DNA of 64,000 nt from JABGPL01 sp964387885 (GCA_964387885.1 CAYLYZ010000005.1:1-64000), one strand, 5' to 3'. Positions 37,123-46,492 are shown, numbered from the stretch's first letter. Program-made: numbers and translations. Notes: a model not told the origin generated them from the letters alone.

Positions 37123-38109
37123 TCAAAATCTGAAATTGAAGGCTAATCCCGCTCCTTCATTATTGTAGAAAACCGGTGTAACTCTTACTCTTCTAATTTT
37201 CTTCATTTGCATAAGTTTTTCAGTGACAACATATCCGAAAACTGACCCCAGATAAGCATCAGATGGCCAGTGAGCTGTATCTGTAATCCTCTGAAGAGCC
37301 ACTGACGTTGCAAATGTATATAAGGCGATAGTCGCATATTTGTTGTTTATATGATGCGACAGCACTGTTGCCATTTGAAAGACATTTGACGCATGACCTG
37401 ATGGCAAAGAGGAACCCTCGAGAAAATCATATTGTCTCGGTCCAAATCCCTCATACGGACGCCGTCTCCCGATAAGCATAACAACAGCGTTTTTAGCATT
37501 TCCTGCTATTAGATAAGCTTCGAGTATATCAGCCGAGATCAACATTAGAGGCTCGTAGCCGATCAGATATCCAACAATTACGCCTCCGAAAATATACTTG
37601 TTTGTATGTGCCTGCATCCCGAGCGGTTCGAAGAACTCACCCATGTGACGAATGGGGACATAGAGAGGGTGATTCCTCGACCTTTGAAATCCGTCAAAAA
37701 TCTCCTGGTCATAAGCATACAACAATCCTCCGACACCAAGTATACCACCAGTCCACAGAGCACTCTCTAAATCCATCCTCGCTGGAGAAGAATAAAAATA
37801 CCACATGTCAGAGAGGATGACCTTTCCCGATTTGTAAAGATCTCGACCAACGACCTTCAGGAATGCATCCTTGACTTCCTGATCGTCTGTATCATTGCTG
37901 TTAAATCTGTTTAAAGCAAACTTCTGCAAACTCTGATTATGCAAATCACATTGCAATTGCAGCCTGTAACGGACATTTTCTGAAATATTATGAACGTTAT
38001 GTTCTGATGAAGAAGGTTGAAATGGTAAGGTACAAAATCCATATTTGCACTGAGTGAGCAGCAGGAGTGTGGAAAAAAAGAGTACTAAAGAAAGTCTTCG
38101 CAATGTCAA
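37123..38109 (-). CDS. exported PAP2-superfamily phosphatase
   Basis: A 328-residue protein with an N-terminal signal (LVLFFSTLLLLTQCKYGFC) and a PAP2 core. The motifs are IGRRRPYEG, LPSGHAS (catalytic His) and RITDTAHWPSD (R-x5-H-x3-D). Members remove phosphate from lipids or nucleotides, often as periplasmic or outer-membrane enzymes; the substrate here is unknown. The cysteine after LLLLTQ might be lipidated, but Gln at -1 is unusual. The start is TTG 38109 with GGAG 7 bases upstream; no ATG fits. It is divergent from the plus-strand gene at 38506. Confidence 0.87.
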   Translation of the reverse strand: MTLRRLSLVLFFSTLLLLTQCKYGFCTLPFQPSSSEHNVHNISENVRYRLQLQCDLHNQSLQKFALNRFNSNDTDDQEVKDAFLKVVGRDLYKSGKVILSDMWYFYSSPARMDLESALWTGGILGVGGLLYAYDQEIFDGFQRSRNHPLYVPIRHMGEFFEPLGMQAHTNKYIFGGVIVGYLIGYEPLMLISADILEAYLIAGNAKNAVVMLIGRRRPYEGFGPRQYDFLEGSSLPSGHASNVFQMATVLSHHINNKYATIALYTFATSVALQRITDTAHWPSDAYLGSVFGYVVTEKLMQMKKIRRVRVTPVFYNNEGAGLAFNFRF

Positions 38110-38505
38110 GCAGCTTCTCCGGTTAAAAAATCCAACAATTCATTACTTCGATGACATCACAGTCATTTTTTAAGCAACTTATGAATATAACTTATTTTCT
38201 GAGTAATAACAATATATATAATCACAATAAGATGGATTTCATCTTACATATTCAATTGGAATATAAACACTTACAAAAAAAGAACTCGCTACAGCGTAAG
38301 TAACCTTCCTATAAGTGCTTACGCCACAAAATAGAATTTCTGGTTTTGTAAAAAAAAACCGGGGTGGCTATTTTGATCATCCTGGTGTACTTCTATTGAC
38401 AAGTCTCTACTAATTGCCTAACTTCAAATTATCCAATCGGATGATATATTCCTGATAACCCTGAACCAGTGACTGAGTTTCCCTCATGATTTAAAAGGAA
38501 TTACA
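38110..38505. promoter_or_regulatory. divergent intergenic region between PAP2 and the first propeller paralogue
   Basis: 396 A/T-rich bases with no gene. An inverted repeat GCGTAAG (38294-38300) / CTTACGC (38318-38324) lies in the middle. On the plus strand TTGACA is at 38396-38401 with a weak TAACTT 17 bases later. It must contain promoters for both directions, but exact boxes are uncertain. Confidence 0.45.
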
Positions 38506-40749
38506 ATGAACATACAATTCCGGGTAAAGTTGTCCACTCCTGAAAAAAATACAATTCACGCCATTCTCCTTCTAATGCTGATACATGTGATATCAGCAAC
38601 AACTCTAAATGCTCAACCCCGCGACGTGTGGAGACGTTTCTATGATAATGCAAATAACGCAGACTATCTATTTGATGTCTTTGCAACTGTTGATGGAGGT
38701 TACGCAATGTGCGGTCATACTCCCGCTGGTCAGGGAATTGAAGGTTACTGGCTTGTAGGTGTCGATGGAAACGGTGAAGAACTTTGGCAGCGAACCTATG
38801 TAAATGAAGGATTCCAGACCATTAATAACTGGTGCTTTTCACTTATTCAGGCAGATGATGGAGGTTTCCTGTTGGGAGGAAGAGTTCGAGAAGGTAATGT
38901 GACACATTTTTCTGTGCTCAGAACATTACCTGACGGTGAAGTATCATGGTGGCGCGAATATGGAGGAGATGATGCATCAGGTCAATGTAGTGCTATAATT
39001 GAACTTAAAAGTGGTGAGTTTGTGGCTGTTGGTGGAATTAATGGTTCTCAGGCGTATGCAGTGCTGCTCGATACCAATGGTGATATTCTCTGGGAAAACA
39101 CATATCAGGGTCGATGGTTCAGTTCATTACGCGAGGTTGCTGGAGGATTACTCATCGCAGGTGGTGATAATAATAGGGATGCCTGGTTGTTGAAAACGGA
39201 TTTTGAAGGTGAAGTTGTTTGGTCCAGATCATTCGGTTCCGGACGACTTTACTCCCTCATATCATGTCAGGAGGGAGGCTTTGCCGCATGCGGATACCGA
39301 TCTGGAAATGGTGGAGACTGGCTTCTGATACGGGTAGATGACGAAGGAAATGAACTCTGGTCAAATACATTTGATTTCGGTGGTAATGAATGGAGTCATT
39401 GTTTAACACAGATGTGGGACAATGGATTTATATTAGTTGGCGAAAATTCAAGATATAATGCATCAATGGTTCTAAGAACCGACAATTCCGGAAACGAAAT
39501 GTGGCGCAGATTGGATGGCAATGAAGAAAACAGAATGCGAGACTATAGGTCAGTAGTTGTAGGCAATGATGGATTGGCTGTAGCAGTCGGAACGGGTTAT
39601 TGCGAAGAGCATGGAAATAGACCGGATGGGGTTTTAACAAAGATAGCATTACTCTTTTCACCTCCGGAGATCGTTTTTTTCAGTCCTCAAGACCTCGAAT
39701 TGAATGTCCTGCAGGGAGATTCCATACAGTTTATTGTGCATGCTGAAGATTTACAGGAAGACACATTATCCTATTTCTGGATATTAGACGAAGACACCGT
39801 TGCAACCGACACAACTACGACAATTTTCTTCGAGGAACTTGATGATCATACTGTTGATTGTTTCGTCTCTGATGGTACATTTGCAGATTCGGTTCAATGG
39901 ATAGTTCACGTTGAGGAATTCTTCATTCGCAGCTTTGAACCGGATAGTCTTGAATTTGCTATCCAAAGAGGCACGGAAGTCGATTTCAGTATTGATGTGG
40001 CAGCTTTGGAGGAGATCGAAGTCGGAAACACCTGGAACTTGACACATCGCGATCAAAGGCAGGAGGAATTGGGAAATGAGGAAGCTGTTTCCGTTACCTT
40101 CGATCAATCGGGAGGTCATCAATTGCAGGCACTTGTTACATATGAGGAAGAGAGTGATGAGGTGACATGGACAATCAACGTCCGTTCGGCAATATGGTCA
40201 TGGTGGCCATCTGAACTTGAGATATCGACATATGTTGATTCAACACTTGAGTTCGTTATAACTCCTTTCAACGAAGAGTCCGATTCGCTCGAATATATCT
40301 GGTTGCTCAATGAAGAACCGCTTGGAAGCGACAGTGCATCTGTACTCGTAACATTCCCGGAGACCAGGCAGTACGAAATCACATCCATTGTCCACGACGG
40401 CATTGAAGCTGATACAATTCGTTGGACAGTCAATGTGGAGGAGTGGTCATTCACAACGGATTTAACGGATTTAACGGATTTGCCGTCCTCTCCTGTGTTG
40501 TATTCGGCAAGCCCAAATCCGTTTAATGCTTCAATTAAGTTGTCGATGTATTTGCCTCGGAAAAATCACGTTTTACTCTCTGTGTTTGATGTCAATGGAC
40601 GAGAGGTTTCGCGGTTGATGGATGGGAATGTCCGGGTTGGAAATCAGTCGGTTGTATGGAATGCAAGTGGTTTTCCGGCAGGTGTTTACGTTGTGCGGAT
40701 GGATGTTGGAAATGTGTCGGAAATGCGGAAGGTTGTTTTAGTTCGGTAA
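38506..40749 (+). CDS. secreted propeller/PKD protein with T9SS tail (tandem paralogue 1)
   Basis: A 747-residue exported protein. A signal peptide (MLIHVISATTLNAQ) is followed by about seven repeats of the form GG(F/Y)..G........(L/V).D..G...W......, a beta-propeller of roughly 350 residues. Three PKD/Ig-like domains then occupy about residues 380-660 (ELNVLQGDSIQFIVHA, LEISTYVDSTLEFVI). A TDLTDLTDL linker encoded by a 9-base repeat leads to the tail (SPNPFN ... VVLVR). It starts at ATG 38506 with AAAGGA upstream. It is the first of three paralogues and shares 218 identical bases with the second. The ligand is unknown. Confidence 0.87.
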   Translation: MNIQFRVKLSTPEKNTIHAILLLMLIHVISATTLNAQPRDVWRRFYDNANNADYLFDVFATVDGGYAMCGHTPAGQGIEGYWLVGVDGNGEELWQRTYVNEGFQTINNWCFSLIQADDGGFLLGGRVREGNVTHFSVLRTLPDGEVSWWREYGGDDASGQCSAIIELKSGEFVAVGGINGSQAYAVLLDTNGDILWENTYQGRWFSSLREVAGGLLIAGGDNNRDAWLLKTDFEGEVVWSRSFGSGRLYSLISCQEGGFAACGYRSGNGGDWLLIRVDDEGNELWSNTFDFGGNEWSHCLTQMWDNGFILVGENSRYNASMVLRTDNSGNEMWRRLDGNEENRMRDYRSVVVGNDGLAVAVGTGYCEEHGNRPDGVLTKIALLFSPPEIVFFSPQDLELNVLQGDSIQFIVHAEDLQEDTLSYFWILDEDTVATDTTTTIFFEELDDHTVDCFVSDGTFADSVQWIVHVEEFFIRSFEPDSLEFAIQRGTEVDFSIDVAALEEIEVGNTWNLTHRDQRQEELGNEEAVSVTFDQSGGHQLQALVTYEEESDEVTWTINVRSAIWSWWPSELEISTYVDSTLEFVITPFNEESDSLEYIWLLNEEPLGSDSASVLVTFPETRQYEITSIVHDGIEADTIRWTVNVEEWSFTTDLTDLTDLPSSPVLYSASPNPFNASIKLSMYLPRKNHVLLSVFDVNGREVSRLMDGNVRVGNQSVVWNASGFPAGVYVVRMDVGNVSEMRKVVLVR
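40381..40598 (+). repeat. 218-bp exact repeat, copy 1 (3' end of paralogue 1)
   Basis: These bases are identical to 43615-43832. They encode the end of the last PKD-like domain, the TDL linker and the first half of the sorting domain. The flanking sequence differs, including silent changes, which suggests recent gene conversion rather than protein-level constraint. Confidence 0.9.
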
Positions 40750-40761
40750 AGTATTTTTTAC

Positions 40762-40790
40762 TTGACAGTACTGAAACAATTGCTTATATT
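40762..40790 (+). promoter_or_regulatory. strong sigma-70-type promoter
   Basis: TTGACA (40762-40767), a 17-base spacer and TATATT (40785-40790) lie just after paralogue 1 and upstream of the small ORF at 40918. The expected start of transcription is near 40797. Confidence 0.7.
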
Positions 40791-40917
40791 TCACTTACAT
40801 AATTGAAATTATATTTACGTTTAAGATAAACCTGCTTCTTTATTTCAAAGACTTGCGAATGGATAACACAATGATATTACTTGATTTACCCCCCCCATTT
40901 TCAGAGGAGGTCTTAAA

Positions 40918-41130
40918 ATGCACACCACAAGTGACTTAGAGCCTTCAAAGGCAACCCCGACCACTCTGCTTAAAAACCAGATCCATCAAAGAACTCTGAT
41001 TAATTCAATCACCAGAAAGATCAAACTAAATCGAACATTCCGCAGGATAGATAGGGATAAATCTCTGTTCGAAATTCAATTCACCATAAAACGGAGGGAG
41101 GATGGGCACTTGTTATGTGCCCCAACTTGA
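40918..41130 (+). CDS. 70-residue basic orphan protein (possible)
   Basis: I do not recognise this product. It begins at ATG 40918 with an excellent ribosome site (AGGAGG, 7-base gap) and lies behind the promoter at 40762. The protein is rich in Lys/Arg (LINSITRKIKLNRTFRRIDRDKSLF) with no signal peptide or membrane segment. It may be a small regulatory protein, or the leader of the secreted protein gene at 41297, 166 bases downstream. The combination of promoter and ribosome site argues against a chance ORF, but no homology can be claimed. Confidence 0.5.
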   Translation: MHTTSDLEPSKATPTTLLKNQIHQRTLINSITRKIKLNRTFRRIDRDKSLFEIQFTIKRREDGHLLCAPT

Positions 41131-41170
41131 AAGCTGGATGACCAGATATTTTGACAGTTAAGTAAAAAAA

Positions 41171-41251
41171 GTCGGACGTGCCCTAACCTTTGCAAAGAAA
41201 AGCACGCCCGACGGGGGTTCGGTTGGACTTCTAAGAAGTCCTTCCTACACC
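41171..41251 (+). repeat. two adjacent hairpins in the 41131-41296 leader
   Basis: Hairpin 1 pairs GTCGGaCGTGC with GCACGcCCGAC (41171-41181, 41212-41222). Hairpin 2 is GGACTTCT A AGAAGTCC (41235-41251). They sit between the small ORF and the 119-residue secreted protein. They could be a leader RNA structure or another copy type of the intergenic repeats seen elsewhere in the window. Confidence 0.5.
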
Positions 41252-41296
41252 TCCAAGGTAAGAAAGAAAAAACAAAAAAACTACTTTGGAGTTACA

Positions 41297-41656
41297 ATGA
41301 AAAGCAAGAAAATGTTGGTTTTGGTTCTGACGATTTGTCTGTTTGTTGGAGGCGTTAGTCTGGGTATTCATTTGTTGCATAAGGATGCTCATGCAGTAGC
41401 TACCTACATAATTGATTGTTCATTTCAAGGAGGTGGGGGAGCAGAAGGTGTCGGTGTGAGAATAACCATTGACGGTGAAGGATCTTTCCAGGGTTACACT
41501 GATGAGAATGGGCTATATACAAAGGCTATAGGCGAACCAGCAGAATGGACTTCAGAAATGATCGATACAGGATATACCCTGCGACAAGGTAGCGATCCAA
41601 ATCCTGCGGAATGGTCACAACCTGGAACAGCTCTTTATATTGTTCTAGCAAACTAA
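41297..41656 (+). CDS. small secreted protein with Cna-B/carboxypeptidase-regulatory-like domain
   Basis: A 119-residue protein with a clear signal sequence (MLVLVLTICLFVGGVSLGI). The mature part of about 85 residues has a beta-sandwich pattern, GVGVRITIDGEGSFQGYTDENGLYTKAIG, typical of carboxypeptidase-regulatory or Cna-B-like modules. A GGGG stretch precedes it. It has no sorting tail and is not a clear lipoprotein. ATG 41297 is preceded by TTTGGAGT. It sits between two paralogous surface-protein genes, perhaps as an accessory part. Function unknown. Confidence 0.75.
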   Translation: MKSKKMLVLVLTICLFVGGVSLGIHLLHKDAHAVATYIIDCSFQGGGGAEGVGVRITIDGEGSFQGYTDENGLYTKAIGEPAEWTSEMIDTGYTLRQGSDPNPAEWSQPGTALYIVLAN

Positions 41657-41748
41657 TGTTAACCTTTTAATTCTAACGAACCGAACTGCAGCGAAAAGCT
41701 GCAGTTCGGTATTAAATAACCCCAAGAATATTGATTTAGGAGAATTAA

Positions 41749-43983
41749 ATGAAAACTCTCAAATTCAGTTTAATTTTAATTTTTATTATTAATACTACAG
41801 CCTATGTGCAACCCCAGAACGATTGGGTCAGAACTTATGATCTGGGGAGGGAAGATGCAATAAAGGACATTTACCGAATGCAAAATGGTGATTTGGCAAC
41901 TTGCGGAGTCACGAGGGATCATTGGAACCACAATAATCTGAGCAGTCAGATTTGGTTGATGCGACTTGAAGATAATGGTAATATTATATGGTCAAATACT
42001 TATGGAGATGAAGATATTTGTGAATCATTCTGGTCTTTGATTGAAGCCGATAATGGTGATATTTTATCAGTTGGTTTTTCATATTCAGATGATGATTATA
42101 GAACAGCAGCTATCAGAACGGATTCTGAAGGTGAGGAGATCTGGAGGCGAACATATAATGGGATAGAATTTAACGCTATTATTGAATTAAAAAGTGGTGA
42201 TTTTGTTATGTGTGGATATGATTCTGAAAATCGAAATCCTGATGGCTTATTAATTTGCATTGATGGAGATGGGGAAATACTCTGGAGAAGAATGTATGAT
42301 TTTGGAGGATCTGAGTTCTTTTATTCAATGAGGGAAACGGATGGCGAAGTGGTGGTTACCGGAGATATTTCATTTGATGATTGGTCATCCGTTTGCGTGC
42401 TAAAGGTTGATGCTGAACAAGGTGATATAATCTGGTCGAGAGTGCACAGACTGGAGTCACCTGCACTCGGTCTCTCTATGGTCTCAGTGCGAGACGGAGG
42501 TTTTGCTATTACCGGTTATTCTGCTATTGGCCGTGATTCCGACTTTTTACTTCTAACGGTTGACAATCAGGGTTTTGAGGAGTGGAATCGGTCCTATGAT
42601 ATCGAAGGTCAAAACACTCCGGACATGTCGTATTGCATCGCACGTTTGAGTGATCAGGGATATGCTCTTGCCGGGAGTAGCAATCAGTGGACAAATGCTA
42701 TTGTGCTTAAAGTTGACGCTGGAGGAGATTTAGAATGGTCTCGCAATGCCAGCGATATTATGGAAGGTCAAACAACCACCCTTTTCTCATCTGTGGTAGA
42801 TTGTATTGATCGTTCAGTTCTAAGCGCAGGCAGAATAAGAGTAGAGGATGGAGATTACGATGGATTACTTGTGAAATTTGTACCGGAACGATCTGCCCCG
42901 TTAATTATTGAATATCATCCCGATGATACTCTATTGAATGTTCTTCAGGGCGATACAATACAGTTTGATGTTTATGCAATAGATGCCCAGCGTGACTCAA
43001 TGGAGTTTATCTGGACAATGGGTGAGGACACCGTATCGGTTGATACTTTTGCAGTTGTAGTGTTTGATGAGTTGGGTGAATTTTCTGTTAACTGCAATGT
43101 TTCCGATACCACCGGATTCACTGAAATAGAATGGGATGTAAATGTCCAGGAGTTTGTAATCAGGGAATTTGCTCCGGATAATCTCGACTTCGCAATCCGG
43201 AGAGGAACATCAATCGGTTTCTCCCTTGATGTCGATGCCCTTGAAGATTTGGACCTTGAGTATCTTTGGACAATAGTTCATAGAAACCAGCAACGGGAAG
43301 AAATCGGAGAAGATAATCGCGTTTCCGTTCAATTTGATCAAGCAGGTGAGCACCAGGTTCAGGCATTAATATCAGCTCCGGAAACTTCTGAGGAGATTAA
43401 CTGGACTATCAATGTCCGCTCTGCAATCTGGTCATGGTGGCCATCTGATCTTGAAATATTGGCTTATGTTGACTCGACTTATGAATTTGTTATTACGCCT
43501 TTCAATGAGAATTCGGATTCACTCGAATACTCCTGGCTGTTTAATGATGAACAATTAGAAAGCGATAGTTCTTTAACAATAATCACATTTCCAGAGGTTG
43601 GTCAGAATGAAATAACATCCATTGTCCACGACGGCATTGAAGCTGATACAATTCGTTGGACAGTCAATGTGGAGGAGTGGTCATTCACAACGGATTTAAC
43701 GGATTTAACGGATTTGCCGTCCTCTCCTGTGTTGTATTCGGCAAGCCCAAATCCGTTTAATGCTTCAATTAAGTTGTCGATGTATTTGCCTCGGAAAAAT
43801 CACGTTTTACTCTCTGTGTTTGATGTCAATGGGCGGGAGGTTTCGCGGTTAGTGGATGGAACTGTTCTGGCAGGGAATCAGTCGGTTATATGGAATGCAA
43901 GTGGTTTTCCGGCAGGGGTTTATGTTGTGCGGATGAAGGTTGGGGGAGTGTCAGAAATACGGAAGGTGGTTTTAGTTCGGTAA
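41749..43983 (+). CDS. secreted propeller/PKD protein with T9SS tail (tandem paralogue 2)
   Basis: A 744-residue exported protein parallel to the one at 38506. It has a signal peptide (LILIFIINTTAYVQP) and an N-terminal propeller repeat region with motifs such as GDFVMCGYDSENRNPDGLL and GGFAITGYSAIGRDSDFLL. Three PKD-like domains (LLNVLQGDTIQFDVYA, LDFAIRRGTSIGFSLDV, LEILAYVDSTYEFVI) and the SPNPFN tail follow. It starts at ATG 41749 after TTTAGGAGAATTAA. The last 70 residues or so are nearly the same as paralogue 1 because of the shared 218 bases. It is followed by paralogue 3 after 74 bases. Confidence 0.87.
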   Translation: MKTLKFSLILIFIINTTAYVQPQNDWVRTYDLGREDAIKDIYRMQNGDLATCGVTRDHWNHNNLSSQIWLMRLEDNGNIIWSNTYGDEDICESFWSLIEADNGDILSVGFSYSDDDYRTAAIRTDSEGEEIWRRTYNGIEFNAIIELKSGDFVMCGYDSENRNPDGLLICIDGDGEILWRRMYDFGGSEFFYSMRETDGEVVVTGDISFDDWSSVCVLKVDAEQGDIIWSRVHRLESPALGLSMVSVRDGGFAITGYSAIGRDSDFLLLTVDNQGFEEWNRSYDIEGQNTPDMSYCIARLSDQGYALAGSSNQWTNAIVLKVDAGGDLEWSRNASDIMEGQTTTLFSSVVDCIDRSVLSAGRIRVEDGDYDGLLVKFVPERSAPLIIEYHPDDTLLNVLQGDTIQFDVYAIDAQRDSMEFIWTMGEDTVSVDTFAVVVFDELGEFSVNCNVSDTTGFTEIEWDVNVQEFVIREFAPDNLDFAIRRGTSIGFSLDVDALEDLDLEYLWTIVHRNQQREEIGEDNRVSVQFDQAGEHQVQALISAPETSEEINWTINVRSAIWSWWPSDLEILAYVDSTYEFVITPFNENSDSLEYSWLFNDEQLESDSSLTIITFPEVGQNEITSIVHDGIEADTIRWTVNVEEWSFTTDLTDLTDLPSSPVLYSASPNPFNASIKLSMYLPRKNHVLLSVFDVNGREVSRLVDGTVLAGNQSVIWNASGFPAGVYVVRMKVGGVSEIRKVVLVR
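43615..43832 (+). repeat. 218-bp exact repeat, copy 2 (3' end of paralogue 2)
   Basis: Identical to 40381-40598, offset 3234 bases. Paralogue 3 has a diverged version of the same stretch (45967-46150 region), so the exact sharing is limited to the first two genes. Confidence 0.9.
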
Positions 43984-44057
43984 GGAAAGACAACCTTTTG
44001 TTGAGTGTGGATTCCCAACGATAATCAATTAAATATCTTAGAACACAAAGGGGAAAA

Positions 44058-46304
44058 ATGAGACTATTTACTCTGTTGATTCTTAGCTCGTTTCTTGTTT
44101 CATCTGTCGCTTATACCCAACCCAATGTGGATTGGATTCATACTTATGATACAGGTCGAAAGGAAAGCTTTTGTGACATTTTTACCGTTCCGAATGATGG
44201 GTACATAATGTGTGGTAGAGCGTTTAATCAGGAACCCACGGATAACAGTGTAGATATGCTAATCGTAAGAATTGACGATGATGGAAATCAACAATGGCAT
44301 ACCAACATAGGCTTCGAAAATTCAGTTGATGTATTATTTAGTGTAATCAACACTGACCTTGGATCATTTATGTGTGGTGGAAAAGCAGAACCATTTCCTG
44401 TAGAAGATAATGTCAGTCAAACTATTGCAGTTCATTTGGATGCTGACGGGGAGCAAATCTGGCTGAATCGTTTTGCTCAGGGTGAAATTCATGCCGTTAT
44501 AGAATTGAAAAGTGGTGAATTTATTGGCGCAGGATGGTCAAATAGACGAGGATATCTTGTATGTTTTGATATTGATGGTAATGTGATATGGGAAAACCTC
44601 TACGGAAATAGAAATTCTCAATATTTTTATACAATGAGAGAGACACAGGGAGGTATAGTTGTCGGTGGTAGGTCAAATAGAGCGGCATGGGTAGTGAAAG
44701 TAAGTTTCAATGGAGAACTGATTTGGTCCAGAGAACATCAATTGGAACAATTCAATTGGTTGATTAATATGACCTCATCGAGAGAGGGTGGGTTCGCTTT
44801 TTCAGGTCATTCCTTGTTAAGTGAAGGAAGAGGACTCCATTTATTATTGATGAAAGTTGATGATAACGGGGATTTAGAATGGCACAGAATACATCAATTC
44901 GACCAGGACCATGTATATGAAACTGGTCCTGGATTAACTCAGATGAATGAAAATGGCTTTACTATAGTTGGACGATACGCTGGGGGAAATTGGAATCAAC
45001 CATCTCACCCTTATGCCGTACGGGTGAATTCTCAGGGAGCAGAACGTTGGAGAGTGATTTATGATATGGAGGATTTCGAGTCGCTAAATAATATTAATGG
45101 TGAGTTTTGGCATGTTACGGCAGCAAATGATGGTTCACTCATTGCTGCTGGACAAGTGCATCATCTGGATGAATCTGAAAATGGATTGGTGATGAAACTT
45201 GAACCGGACATTTTAGAACCAATGTTTCTCCATTGGGAACCGGAAGATACCTTGCTCGAAGTACTTGAGGGTGACACTATCAACTTCCTTGTGCGTGCAG
45301 TTGATCAACAGGGTGATGAAATGAGTTATTTGTGGATCATGGGTGAGGATACTCTTTCGACTGACTCAACCACCACCGTAATATTCGATGAAATGGGCGA
45401 GTTTGAGGTACAATGTCAGGTTTCAGATGGTGAGTTCACATCTGCAATTACTTGGTATATTACAGTCGATGATTTTGTCATCCGAGATTATTCTCCGGAT
45501 GAAACCGAACTGGCTGTCAGACGTGGTTTAGAGTTAGAGTTCAGTCTCGTAGCTGAAGCTCTTGCTGAACCAGAAATAACTTACGAATGGCTGTTATTCG
45601 ACAGAAACAACCAGCGTCAGGAACTCGGAAATGAGCAGGGAATAACCACACATTTTGAAATGACCGGTGTTCACCGGCTGGAGGGATGGGCTTTGCACGG
45701 AGAAGATGCGAAGTCAGTTGTATGGACAATTGAAGCGCATTCCATCGTCTGGTGGTGGTGGCCTCATGAATTTGAACTGTCTGTCCGGCAGGACACAACG
45801 ATGGTTTTCGAGGTTTTTCCTTTCAATGAAGAATCCGATTCTCTTGAATATGCATGGTATCTCAACAACGAAGCTTTAGACTGTGACACTTCTCTTATTG
45901 AAATCTCCTTCCCAGAGATTGGTACCTGCGAGATCACAGCCCATGCCCAGGAAGGAATCGAAGCTGACACCATAAGATGGACTGTGGAGGTTATTGAACG
46001 GTCATTCACAACGGATGAAACAGATTTAACGGATTTACCGACTTCACCGGTGCTATATCCGGCAACTCCTAATCCGTTTAATTCTTCGGTTAAGTTGTCG
46101 ATGTGTTTGCCTCATGCGGATCGTGTTTTGCTCGCGGTGTTCGATGTTAATGGACGAGAGGTTTCGCGATTGGTGGATTGGAATGTCGGGGCGGGAAATC
46201 AATCGTTTGTATGGAATGCAAGTGGTTTTCCGGCAGGTGTTTATGTGGTGAGGATGGATGTTGGGGATGTGTCGGAAATTCGGAAGGTTGTTTTAGTTCG
46301 ATAA
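44058..46304 (+). CDS. secreted propeller/PKD protein with T9SS tail (tandem paralogue 3)
   Basis: A 748-residue exported protein with the same order as its two upstream neighbours. It has a signal peptide (LLILSSFLVSSVAYTQ), a propeller region (GGFAFSGHSLLSEGRGLHLLL) and three PKD-like domains (LLEVLEGDTINFLVRA, TELAVRRGLELEFSLVA, FELSVRQDTTMVFEV). The linker is TDETDLTDL and the tail is TPNPFN ... VVLVR. It starts at ATG 44058 preceded by AAAGGGGAAAA. It has drifted further than the other two, so it may be the oldest copy or has escaped conversion. Probably surface-located; the ligand is unknown. Confidence 0.87.
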   Translation: MRLFTLLILSSFLVSSVAYTQPNVDWIHTYDTGRKESFCDIFTVPNDGYIMCGRAFNQEPTDNSVDMLIVRIDDDGNQQWHTNIGFENSVDVLFSVINTDLGSFMCGGKAEPFPVEDNVSQTIAVHLDADGEQIWLNRFAQGEIHAVIELKSGEFIGAGWSNRRGYLVCFDIDGNVIWENLYGNRNSQYFYTMRETQGGIVVGGRSNRAAWVVKVSFNGELIWSREHQLEQFNWLINMTSSREGGFAFSGHSLLSEGRGLHLLLMKVDDNGDLEWHRIHQFDQDHVYETGPGLTQMNENGFTIVGRYAGGNWNQPSHPYAVRVNSQGAERWRVIYDMEDFESLNNINGEFWHVTAANDGSLIAAGQVHHLDESENGLVMKLEPDILEPMFLHWEPEDTLLEVLEGDTINFLVRAVDQQGDEMSYLWIMGEDTLSTDSTTTVIFDEMGEFEVQCQVSDGEFTSAITWYITVDDFVIRDYSPDETELAVRRGLELEFSLVAEALAEPEITYEWLLFDRNNQRQELGNEQGITTHFEMTGVHRLEGWALHGEDAKSVVWTIEAHSIVWWWWPHEFELSVRQDTTMVFEVFPFNEESDSLEYAWYLNNEALDCDTSLIEISFPEIGTCEITAHAQEGIEADTIRWTVEVIERSFTTDETDLTDLPTSPVLYPATPNPFNSSVKLSMCLPHADRVLLAVFDVNGREVSRLVDWNVGAGNQSFVWNASGFPAGVYVVRMDVGDVSEIRKVVLVR

Positions 46305-46328
46305 GAAACATAATCCCCAACATCGTAC

Positions 46329-46348
46329 GGGCACGGCGCGCCGTGCCC
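46329..46348. repeat. 20-bp perfect GC-rich palindrome
   Basis: GGGCACGGCG and CGCCGTGCCC without a loop, between the converging paralogue 3 and lepB genes. A smaller palindrome TGTGCCGGCACA lies at 46421-46432. No T-tract follows on the plus strand. Confidence 0.6.
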
Positions 46349-46460
46349 TTCTGGTTCAGGCGATTCAATATGATTCTTACACGGAAAACCCTGTAACAAT
46401 CAAACAGGGGTACTACACGCTGTGCCGGCACAATTACAGTAAAATGGAGAAAACTGATAT

Positions 46461-46492
46461 AAAAAAATCCCCGGGCAATGAATAGCCCGGGG
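46461..46492 (-). terminator. intrinsic terminator of lepB
   Basis: On the minus strand an 8-bp G/C stem (CCCCGGGC ... GCCCGGGG) with an 8-base loop is followed after one base by TTTTTTT. It is about 60 bases past the lepB stop, in the right orientation. Confidence 0.85.
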
